DNA of 64,000 nucleotides from Ruminococcaceae bacterium BL-4 (GTDB taxonomy: Bacteria > Bacillota > Clostridia > Oscillospirales > Acutalibacteraceae). Positions 56,897 to 64,000 of the stretch are shown here, piece by piece. Every line of letters starts with the position of its first letter. The first letter of the stretch is position 1. The stretch lies in assembly GCA_902809935.1 (NCBI GenBank), contig LR778134.1, positions 1,736,001 through 1,800,000 of the forward strand. Reading direction: 5' to 3'. The notes below the pieces were generated by a model. The model was not told the DNA's origin and did not search any database. It saw only the letters and a list, made by a program, of their open reading frames with translations. Position numbers and translations under genes: made by a program.

Positions 56897-57265
56897 ATGA
56901 ACCTGAAGGAACGGGCAAAAAAGCTCAAAACAGATATTCCGGCATTATTCATTGCCATGAAAAAGAAAGAAACTCCCATTACGGCAAAAATTGTAGCCGG
57001 ACTTACTGTTGTTTACGCTTTGTCTCCCATAGACTTAATTCCTGATTTTATTCCGGTATTGGGCTATCTGGACGATGTTATTCTGTTGCCCTCGTTGGCG
57101 GCACTTGCCATACGGCTGATACCTCCAGAGGTCTTTGACAAATGCCGAGAGGAAGCGGATGGCCTTTGGACGGGTGGAAAACCGAAAAAATGGTATTTTG
57201 CCTTACCCATTGTGTTATTGTGGCTTCTGATCATGTATTTGATTATCAAAGCAATATGGTTTTAG
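56897..57265 (+). CDS. YkvA-like DUF1232 membrane protein
   Basis: A 122-residue protein with the DUF1232 core: VYALSPIDLIPDFIPVLGYL followed by DDVILLPSLAALAIRLIP, and a C-terminal transmembrane helix (FALPIVLLWLLIMYLIIKAI). It lies three bases after the permease stop, so the two are cotranscribed and end at the same terminator. Function of DUF1232 is unknown; membrane association is likely. Confidence 0.85.
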   Translation: MNLKERAKKLKTDIPALFIAMKKKETPITAKIVAGLTVVYALSPIDLIPDFIPVLGYLDDVILLPSLAALAIRLIPPEVFDKCREEADGLWTGGKPKKWYFALPIVLLWLLIMYLIIKAIWF

Positions 57266-57334
57266 GTTGATCCGACCGGATAAAATGACAAGTTCCAAGT
57301 TATAAACAATATAGAACACAATGCTTTTCTATTA

Positions 57335-57364
57335 AAGAGCAGCCTTCGGGCTGTTCTTTTTTTA
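57335..57364 (+). terminator. Terminator after the permease-YkvA cargo pair
   Basis: AGAGCAGCC pairs with GGCTGTTCT around TTCG and is followed by seven T. It lies about 30 bases before the start of the giant helicase gene. Confidence 0.86.
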
Positions 57365-57394
57365 CCCATGACACCGAAAGGAGGATTTTTTACT

Positions 57395-60300
57395 ATGCCG
57401 AGTAATGTGCAGGTTCTGGCGCAGATGGCCGACCACACGGCGACACAGATCACTGCCAGTCACGAAAGCTGGACGGATTTTCTGAAAACCACCGCGCGGC
57501 TCTACAAATACCCGTACCACGAACAGCTTATGATCTACGCCCAGCGCCCCGACGCGACGGCCTGTGCCGGTTATGAGATCTGGAACGAAAAAATGCGCCG
57601 GTACGTCCGGCGCGGCAGAAAAGGGATCGCCCTCATCGACGCATCCGGCGACAAGCCGAGAATCCGGTATGTCTTCGATATTTCCGACACGGGTAGCCGG
57701 GAAAATTCCCGCCGTCCATACCTTTGGGAGTACCGCCCGGAGCATGAGGATACGGTTGCGGCGGCGCTGGAACAGGAGTACGTCGTTTCCGGCGAAAAAG
57801 GTTTTGCCGACCAGTTGGAGCAGATCGCCGGACAGTTGGCGAACGAATATTGGCAGGAGCATCAGTACGACATTCTCCACACCGTTGACGGCAGTTTTTT
57901 AGAGGAATATGATGAGTTCAACATTGGGGTGCAGTTTCGAAGCGCCGCCGCCATCAGCATCACCTATGCGGTCTTGTCCCGCTGCGGCCTCGACCCCGAC
58001 GAATACTTTGAGCATGAGGACTTTCTGAGTATTTTCGATTGCAACACGCCCGATACCGTCGCCGCCCTCGGCTCGGCGGTCAGTGAAGCAAGCGAACGGG
58101 TGCTGCGGCAGATCGAAGTCACCGTCAAAAATCAGGAACGCGAACATCTCGCGGAAAGGAGCGCCACACATGGAGAACAACCTGACTTACAGCCGGAACG
58201 GGGATTACCTGATTCCCGATTTGACGATCACGGAGCCGACGGAGAGCATCGGCAAATACGGGAGGATGCGGAAAAATTACCTGAAGGAGCACCGTCCAGT
58301 CCTGTACAGCAGCCTGCTGCTGTCGGAGAAGCTGTACCCGCACCTGTTGGAGATCGAGCGCACGGCGACGGCGCGGCTGGAACGCACGATGCCGGAACTG
58401 ATGAGATCGGCAGGCGTGACGGAGAGCCTGAAAGCCTCCGACCCGATGCGCTGGGTGGGCCTCATGAACAGCCTGAAAGCGCAGGCCGAGGAAACGATTC
58501 TGACGGAGCTTATCTACAGCTAAGTTTCTTTCCGTCGGAGCAGGAACAGATACAGCGGATTGATGCAGCGGAGAGCGAAAAGCCCTCCGCTTTTTCTGTA
58601 CCCGTGCCGCAGAAGCCGGAAAAGCGCAACACGGCCCAAGCCGACATTGACGCCGCCATTCAGGAATGGAACGGCGACATCAAGAGCAAACACGCCGTTG
58701 CCGAGTATATGCGGGAACACGCCCGCGACAAGGATACGGCGGCGTTCCTGCGCGCCGAGTACGGCGACGATCTTCCGGCCTTTCCCGTGACCGAGGGCGG
58801 CACCTCAACGGATTTGCCGTGGCCAAAGGTGCAGCGGTGCATCGCCCAGCTCATTCGGGAGGAACGTTTTTTCACACAGGAAGAACAGACAGCGCCCAAT
58901 CTGAGCGGCCAGCCGATCACCCGCACCGGCGACACCATCACCATCGGAAACGGTGATGCCTCCCATGAAGTGGACGTGACGCTCACCGACGAGCAGTGGA
59001 CGGCGTTACAGCGAGAGGTTCCCGACAGCTCCGCAATCCAGCCTCCCTACAAGGTGGGCGATACGGTATATCTGGACGATAAGCCCTTTGAAATTACTGA
59101 AATCGGAGACTATGACATTCAGCTCCGCGACCCGGCGCTTACCTATCCCATCTTCCGCGCCGAAAGCCGGGAGAACTTTGAAAACCTGCTGCGCCGGGAT
59201 TCCCGGAACGGTCCTATTACGGAGTTTCTGGCTGCGAACTTGGGACACACGGACGCCGATCTGCGGGAGGCCCTGACCTCCGGCCTGCTGGAACAGCGGG
59301 ACAAGGAAAATATCGCGGGATATTTTCGTGAAAATGAGGGCAACACCCGCGTGGCCCAGCGCCTTTCCGACACCTACGCCGGAACTTCCGAAACGATGGA
59401 GCTGACCACCTGCGAGACGGCGGATCTCTTTGCCACCACCACGGGTTTCGAGGTCAATATCCACGACAAGTTCAACAGCAAGCGGAGCGCTCAGTGGGGA
59501 GAAATTGCTCCTATCCTCCGCGCCCTGTATCAGCGGGAGCAGGACGGTTTTTCTCATGAGCCGGTCCTGCGGGAGCCTGCAAATCTCGCGGGCAAACCAT
59601 CCTATCAACCGGGCGATCACGCAGTGCTGGATTACGGCGGTCAGGAGTTGTCCGGCACCGTTGGGTACGTCGGGGAAAAGGACGTGCGCATCGACACCGG
59701 CCCCTATTCGTGGAGCCATGAGGTGGTCAGCCGCGACGCCTTTGAAAACGGCATCCGGCAGGATGAACGCAACGCCGCACTGTTTACGCCGGAGCAGCCC
59801 GCCGCCGAAAACTTTCGTATCACCGACGATCATTTGGGCGAGGGCGGCGCAAAAACCAAGTACGGCTTTAATATCGCGGCCATCCGTACTCTGAAAACCA
59901 TTGAGGCCGAGGGCCGCACGGCAACGCCGGAGGAACAGAAAACTCTCTCTCGCTATGTCGGCTGGGGTGGCATTCCGCAGGCGTTCGACCCGGACAACAC
60001 TTCGTGGACAAAGGAGTATACCGAACTGGTCGGCGCGCTGATTGCCGAGGAATACGAAATGGCACGGGCCTCCACCCTGAACGCCCACTACACCAGCCCG
60101 ACCGTTATCAAGGCCATTTATGAAGCCGTGAGAAATCTGGGTTTTCAGACCGGCAACATCCTGGAACCGGCCTGCGGCGTCGGAAATTTCTTTGGGTTAC
60201 TTCCCGAAGAACTGTCTGGAAGTCATTTATACGGCGTGGAGCTGGACAGCATCACGGGCCGGATCGCCAAGCAGCTCTATCCGAACGCCAACATCACTGT

Positions 60301-63300
60301 GGCGGGCTTTGAAACCACCGACCGGAAAGACTTTTTCGATTTGGCCGTGGGCAACGTGCCGTTTGGCAGCTACAAGGTTTCCGACCGGGCCTACGACAAG
60401 CTCGGTTTTCCCATTCACGATTATTTCTTCGCCAAAACGCTCGATCAGGTGCGTTCGGGCGGCGTGATCGCGTTCGTGACCAGCCGCTATACGATGGATA
60501 AACAGTCGCCGGAGGTGCGGAAGTACATCACCCAGCGCGCGGAGCTACTGGGGGCCATCCGGCTTCCGAACAACGCTTTCAAGGCCAATGCCGGAACCGA
60601 AGTCACCACCGATATTCTCTTTCTCCAAAAGCGCGACCGGCCCATCGACATCGAGCCGGATTGGGTGCATCTCGGCCAGACCGAAGATGGAATTCCCGTC
60701 AACAGCTATTTTGCCGATCATCCCGAAATGGTGCTGGGGACCGTCAAATGGGACGATAAAATGCACGGCGATAAAAAGGAAACGACGTGCGAACCGTTCC
60801 CCGACGCCGATCTTTCCGAACAGCTCCATGAGGCGATTTCCCACCTTCAGGGGCAGATCGAGGAAACGGAGTTGCCGGATCTCGGTGAGAATGAGGAAAT
60901 TGACGATTCCATCCCGGCAGATCCCAATGTGAAAAACTATTCCTACACCGTCGTAGACGGCAAGGTGTACTACCGGGAGAATTCCCGCATGGTGCGGCCG
61001 GAGCTGAACGAAACGGCCAAGGCCCGCGTCATGGGCATGGTGGAACTGCGGGACTGTGTGCAGAAGCTCATCAATCTCCAATTGGATGAATACACAGCAG
61101 ATGCGGCGATTTTTCAGGCGCAAGCGGAGCTGAACCGGCTCTACGACGCTTTTTCCGCAAAATACGGCCTCATCAACTCGCGCGGCAACAGCCTCGCGTT
61201 CGCGGAAGATTCTTCGTATTATCTGCTCTGCTCACTGGAAGTGATCGACGAGGACGGGAATTTGGAGCGCAAGGCCGACATGTTCACCAAACGCACCATC
61301 CGGCAGCGGAAAATCGTCACGTCCGTGGACACCGCGTCGGAAGCTCTTTCGCTCTCCATCGCGGAAAAGGCGCGGGTGGACATGGACTACATGGCCTCCC
61401 TCACCGGCAAGACGCCGGAGGCGCTGGCCGACGAGCTGCGGGGAGTCATCTTCCACGATTTGGGCGAACAGGACCCGGCAAGCGTCCCCAAAGCATTTTA
61501 TAATCTGGAGAAAATTCCGTTCGTCACAGCAGATGAATACCTGTCCGGCAACGTGCGCCGCAAGCTGCGTCTGGCGAAAGCCCTCGCGGAAATGCGGCCG
61601 GACCTCGCGGAGAAAATCGCCCCCAACATCGAGGCGCTGGAAGCCGCCCAGCCCAAGGACCTCAATGCCTCGGAAATCGAAGTGCGCCTCGGCGCGACGT
61701 GGATCGACAAAGGGTACATTCAGCAGTTCATGGAAGAACTGCTCAACCCGCCGTCCGGTGTGCGCGACGGCATCCGGGTAAACTATTCCTCGTTTACGGC
61801 GGAATGGTCTGTTTCCAATAAAAGCAGCGTCGGCTACAACAACGTGGCGGCTTACGTCACCTACGGCACCGACCGGGCCAACGCCTACCGGATTCTGGAG
61901 GACAGCCTAAATCTCCGGGACACACGGATCTACGATACCGTCGTTGACCCGGACGGCAAGGAGCGCCGCGTCCTCAATTCCAAGGAAACCACCCTCGCCC
62001 AGCAGAAACAGCAGGCCATCAAGGATGCTTTCCGCGACTGGATCTGGAAAGACCCGGAGCGGCGTCAGACCCTGACAAAAAAATATAACGAGCTGTTCAA
62101 TTCCAGCCGCCCTCGTGAATACGACGGTCGGCATCTTGTATTCCCCGGCATGAACCCCGAAATCAAGCTGCGGGAGCATCAATTAAACGCCGTGGCGCAC
62201 CAGCTTTACGGCGGGAACACGCTGCTGGCGCATGTGGTAGGCGCGGGCAAAACCTACGAAATGATCGCCGCCGCAATGGAGGGCAAGCGGCTGGGACTGT
62301 GCCAAAAATCCCTGTTTGCCGTCCCGAACCACCTGACGGAGCAGTGGGCCTCCGAGTTTCTGCGGCTGTATCCCTCGGCCAATATCCTCGTCACCACCAA
62401 AAAAGATTTTGAAAAACGCAACCGCAAGAAATTTTGTGCACGAATCGCCACCGGCGATTACGATGCGATCATCATGGGACACAGCCAGTTTGAAAAAATC
62501 CCCGTCTCTCTGGAACGCCAAAAGCGGCTCATTCAGGAGCAGATTTGGGAGATTGAAAACGGGCTGGAAGAACTCAAAGACAGCGGCGCGGAGCAGTTTA
62601 CCATCAAGCAGTTGGAGCGTACGAAAAAGGGGCTTGAGGCCCGGTTGAAACGCCTCAACGACAACTCCCGCAAGGATGATGTCGTGACCTTTGAGCAGTT
62701 AGGCGTAGACCGTCTGTTCGTGGATGAGGCGCACAACTACAAAAACCTGTTTCTCTACACCAAAATGCGCAATGTGGCGGGCCTTTCCACCACCGACGCG
62801 CAGAAGTCCAGCGACATGTTCCTGAAATGCCGGTATCTCGACGAGATCACGCACAGCCGGGGCGTCGTGTTCGCCACCGGGACGCCGGTCAGCAATTCAA
62901 TGACGGAATTGTATACGATGATGCGCTACCTCCAATATGAAACCCTGAAAGAGCGGAACCTCGTCCATTTTGACTGCTGGGCCAGCACGTTCGGGGAAAC
63001 CGTGACGGCCATCGAGCTGGCCCCGGAAGGGACCGGCTACCGGGCGCGGACGCGCTTTGCCCGGTTCTACAATCTGCCGGAGCTGATGCTGCTATTCAAG
63101 GAGGCGGCGGACATCAAGACCGCCGATCAACTCAACCTTCCCACGCCGACGCCGGTGTACCACAACGAAGTCGCGCAGCCCTCGGAAATCCAGAAAGAAA
63201 TGGTGAAAAAGCTCTCGGAGCGCGCCGCCGCCGTTCACTCCGGTAACATCGACCCGCATTTGGACAACATGCTCAAGATTACGTCGGACGGACGCAAGCT

Positions 63301-64000
63301 CGGCCTCGATCAGCGCGTTATCAATCCCATGCTCCCCGACAATCCCAACAGCAAGGTCAATCTGTGCGTCAACAACGTTTTCCGATTCTGGCACGACGGG
63401 CTGGATAAAAAGCTGACCCAGCTTGTTTTCTGCGACATTTCCACGCCCAAGGGCCGCGCCGCCGCCAAGGAAAACCGGGCGGTCCGGGCGGGGGGAAAAC
63501 TCGCGGGCGGCACGGAGCTTCACGCCTTGCAGGACGCTACGCCGGATGCCGACGCCCCGGAAGCGTTCAGCGTTTACTCGGACATCCGCGACAAGCTCAT
63601 CGCACGGGGCGTCCCCGCCGGTGAAATTGCGTTCATCCACGACGCCGATACCGAAGTCAAGAAAAAGGAGCTGTTCGCAAAGGTGCGCGCCGGACAGGTG
63701 CGCGTCCTGATGGGCAGTACTGCCAAGATGGGGGCCGGGATGAATGTGCAGGACCTCCTGATTGCTTCCCACGATCTGGACTGTCCGTGGCGTCCCGGCG
63801 ATTTGGAACAGCGATCCGGTCGCATCATCCGGCAGTACAACATCAACCCCGAAGGACACATTTTCCGTTACGTCACCGAAGGGACATTCGATTCGTACCT
63901 CTGGCAAACTGTGGAAAATAAGCAGAAATTTATCTCGCAGATCATGACCAGCAAAAGTCCTGTCCGCTCCTGCGAGGATATTGACGAGACGGCGCTTTCC
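57395..64000 (+). CDS. Giant DarB-like protein: ArdC-like N terminus, DNA methyltransferase, SNF2 helicase (3' partial)
   Basis: One frame stays open from ATG 57395 (after AAAGGAGG) to the window edge, over 2,200 codons. An N-terminal domain (FLKTTARLYKYPYHEQLMI) resembles ArdC. Around codons 260-380 lies a Gly/Pro/Asp-rich linker, the region shared with tnpV. A methyltransferase domain has ILEPACGVGNF near codon 922 and AVGNVPFGS near 985. The SNF2 helicase has VVGAGKTYE near 1611, VDEAH near 1773 and the LEQRSGRIIRQ motif near 2128. Such fusions resemble the phage P1 DarB antirestriction protein and are usual in clostridial ICEs. It probably guards or processes transferred DNA. Confidence 0.92.
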   Translation, partial: MPSNVQVLAQMADHTATQITASHESWTDFLKTTARLYKYPYHEQLMIYAQRPDATACAGYEIWNEKMRRYVRRGRKGIALIDASGDKPRIRYVFDISDTGSRENSRRPYLWEYRPEHEDTVAAALEQEYVVSGEKGFADQLEQIAGQLANEYWQEHQYDILHTVDGSFLEEYDEFNIGVQFRSAAAISITYAVLSRCGLDPDEYFEHEDFLSIFDCNTPDTVAALGSAVSEASERVLRQIEVTVKNQEREHLAERSATHGEQPDLQPERGLPDSRFDDHGADGEHRQIREDAEKLPEGAPSSPVQQPAAVGEAVPAPVGDRAHGDGAAGTHDAGTDEIGRRDGEPESLRPDALGGPHEQPESAGRGNDSDGAYLQLSFFPSEQEQIQRIDAAESEKPSAFSVPVPQKPEKRNTAQADIDAAIQEWNGDIKSKHAVAEYMREHARDKDTAAFLRAEYGDDLPAFPVTEGGTSTDLPWPKVQRCIAQLIREERFFTQEEQTAPNLSGQPITRTGDTITIGNGDASHEVDVTLTDEQWTALQREVPDSSAIQPPYKVGDTVYLDDKPFEITEIGDYDIQLRDPALTYPIFRAESRENFENLLRRDSRNGPITEFLAANLGHTDADLREALTSGLLEQRDKENIAGYFRENEGNTRVAQRLSDTYAGTSETMELTTCETADLFATTTGFEVNIHDKFNSKRSAQWGEIAPILRALYQREQDGFSHEPVLREPANLAGKPSYQPGDHAVLDYGGQELSGTVGYVGEKDVRIDTGPYSWSHEVVSRDAFENGIRQDERNAALFTPEQPAAENFRITDDHLGEGGAKTKYGFNIAAIRTLKTIEAEGRTATPEEQKTLSRYVGWGGIPQAFDPDNTSWTKEYTELVGALIAEEYEMARASTLNAHYTSPTVIKAIYEAVRNLGFQTGNILEPACGVGNFFGLLPEELSGSHLYGVELDSITGRIAKQLYPNANITVAGFETTDRKDFFDLAVGNVPFGSYKVSDRAYDKLGFPIHDYFFAKTLDQVRSGGVIAFVTSRYTMDKQSPEVRKYITQRAELLGAIRLPNNAFKANAGTEVTTDILFLQKRDRPIDIEPDWVHLGQTEDGIPVNSYFADHPEMVLGTVKWDDKMHGDKKETTCEPFPDADLSEQLHEAISHLQGQIEETELPDLGENEEIDDSIPADPNVKNYSYTVVDGKVYYRENSRMVRPELNETAKARVMGMVELRDCVQKLINLQLDEYTADAAIFQAQAELNRLYDAFSAKYGLINSRGNSLAFAEDSSYYLLCSLEVIDEDGNLERKADMFTKRTIRQRKIVTSVDTASEALSLSIAEKARVDMDYMASLTGKTPEALADELRGVIFHDLGEQDPASVPKAFYNLEKIPFVTADEYLSGNVRRKLRLAKALAEMRPDLAEKIAPNIEALEAAQPKDLNASEIEVRLGATWIDKGYIQQFMEELLNPPSGVRDGIRVNYSSFTAEWSVSNKSSVGYNNVAAYVTYGTDRANAYRILEDSLNLRDTRIYDTVVDPDGKERRVLNSKETTLAQQKQQAIKDAFRDWIWKDPERRQTLTKKYNELFNSSRPREYDGRHLVFPGMNPEIKLREHQLNAVAHQLYGGNTLLAHVVGAGKTYEMIAAAMEGKRLGLCQKSLFAVPNHLTEQWASEFLRLYPSANILVTTKKDFEKRNRKKFCARIATGDYDAIIMGHSQFEKIPVSLERQKRLIQEQIWEIENGLEELKDSGAEQFTIKQLERTKKGLEARLKRLNDNSRKDDVVTFEQLGVDRLFVDEAHNYKNLFLYTKMRNVAGLSTTDAQKSSDMFLKCRYLDEITHSRGVVFATGTPVSNSMTELYTMMRYLQYETLKERNLVHFDCWASTFGETVTAIELAPEGTGYRARTRFARFYNLPELMLLFKEAADIKTADQLNLPTPTPVYHNEVAQPSEIQKEMVKKLSERAAAVHSGNIDPHLDNMLKITSDGRKLGLDQRVINPMLPDNPNSKVNLCVNNVFRFWHDGLDKKLTQLVFCDISTPKGRAAAKENRAVRAGGKLAGGTELHALQDATPDADAPEAFSVYSDIRDKLIARGVPAGEIAFIHDADTEVKKKELFAKVRAGQVRVLMGSTAKMGAGMNVQDLLIASHDLDCPWRPGDLEQRSGRIIRQYNINPEGHIFRYVTEGTFDSYLWQTVENKQKFISQIMTSKSPVRSCEDIDETALS
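58170..58523 (+). CDS. tnpV: TnpV-family protein nested inside the giant helicase gene
   Basis: A 117-residue protein starting MENNLTYSRNGDYLIPDLT and continuing KYGRMRKNYLKEHRPVLYSS, which matches the transposon-encoded TnpV family. It is read in the +1 frame relative to the surrounding giant gene, wholly inside it. It has its own ribosome site, AAGGAG at 58156-58161, eight bases before the ATG. The giant frame has no stop over this stretch, so the DNA codes in two frames. TnpV function is unknown. Both readings look real. Confidence 0.82.
   Translation: MENNLTYSRNGDYLIPDLTITEPTESIGKYGRMRKNYLKEHRPVLYSSLLLSEKLYPHLLEIERTATARLERTMPELMRSAGVTESLKASDPMRWVGLMNSLKAQAEETILTELIYS

Noticed and set aside
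59006-60088. A 360-codon minus-strand open frame
   Set aside because: It mirrors the giant helicase gene, whose frame carries recognisable domains; the mirror shows none.

Overview
The window looks like a chromosome segment of an anaerobic low-GC Clostridia bacterium, probably in the Oscillospiraceae/Ruminococcaceae group. The reasons are the 16S sequence character, the AT-rich housekeeping genes with AGGAGG-type ribosome sites, and an integrative conjugative element (ICE) of the Tn1549/CTn type common in gut Clostridia. Assignment below family level is a guess. The left ~33 kb is AT-rich. From about 33.3 kb to the right end the DNA is clearly GC-rich, with two AT-richer patches at about 47.45-48.0 kb and 56.1-57.4 kb.

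Layout. 1-5.6 kb: a 5'-truncated M24 peptidase, pyrB-pyrI, a rhomboid-like membrane protein, a transglutaminase-like lipoprotein and nudC. 5.65-10.97 kb: an rRNA operon (promoter, 16S, tRNA-Ala, tRNA-Ile, 23S, tRNA-Lys) without a linked 5S gene. 11-18.8 kb: a LysR gene that has lost its DNA-binding domain, a heterodimeric ABC exporter, an ArsR-controlled pair of half-size ArsP-type permeases with a clear promoter and operator, and an AraC regulator with a flavodoxin-like reductase. 19-22.9 kb: a two-component system, a membrane-anchored protein and an L,D-transpeptidase; 11-bp phased repeats lie in front of both the regulator and the transpeptidase. 23-29.3 kb: a vanG-type glycopeptide-resistance cluster on the minus strand, in transcription order vanR-vanS-vanW-vanG-vanXY-acetyltransferase-racemase. 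The racemase is free-standing, not fused to a membrane domain, and has Asn where alanine racemases have the substrate-site Tyr. 29.8-31.6 kb: a PadR-controlled MFS exporter. 31.7-33.2 kb: a serine recombinase remnant without its catalytic domain and with a frameshift, next to the composition boundary.

33.4 kb to the end: ICE backbone on the plus strand. It has parA-parB, three exported or membrane proteins of unknown role, a RepA-like initiator, the transfer genes (PcfB-like, VirD4, Maff2, a VirB6/TrbL-like channel protein, PrgI, VirB4 and a C40 cell-wall hydrolase), accessory genes (DUF4315, DUF4366, topoisomerase III, an ArdC-like/metallopeptidase/YodL protein and a transposon-transfer assisting protein) and a giant methyltransferase-SNF2 helicase that runs off the right edge. 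An intact tnpV gene with its own ribosome site is nested in another frame inside the giant gene. Relaxase and integrase are not in the window. Apparent cargo includes a beta-solenoid gene between virB4 and the C40 hydrolase, and a TauE/SafE permease with a YkvA-like protein just before the giant gene.

The most interesting points are the altered vanG cluster, the overprinted tnpV, the exported-protein trio between parB and repA, and the beta-solenoid insertion in the transfer operon.
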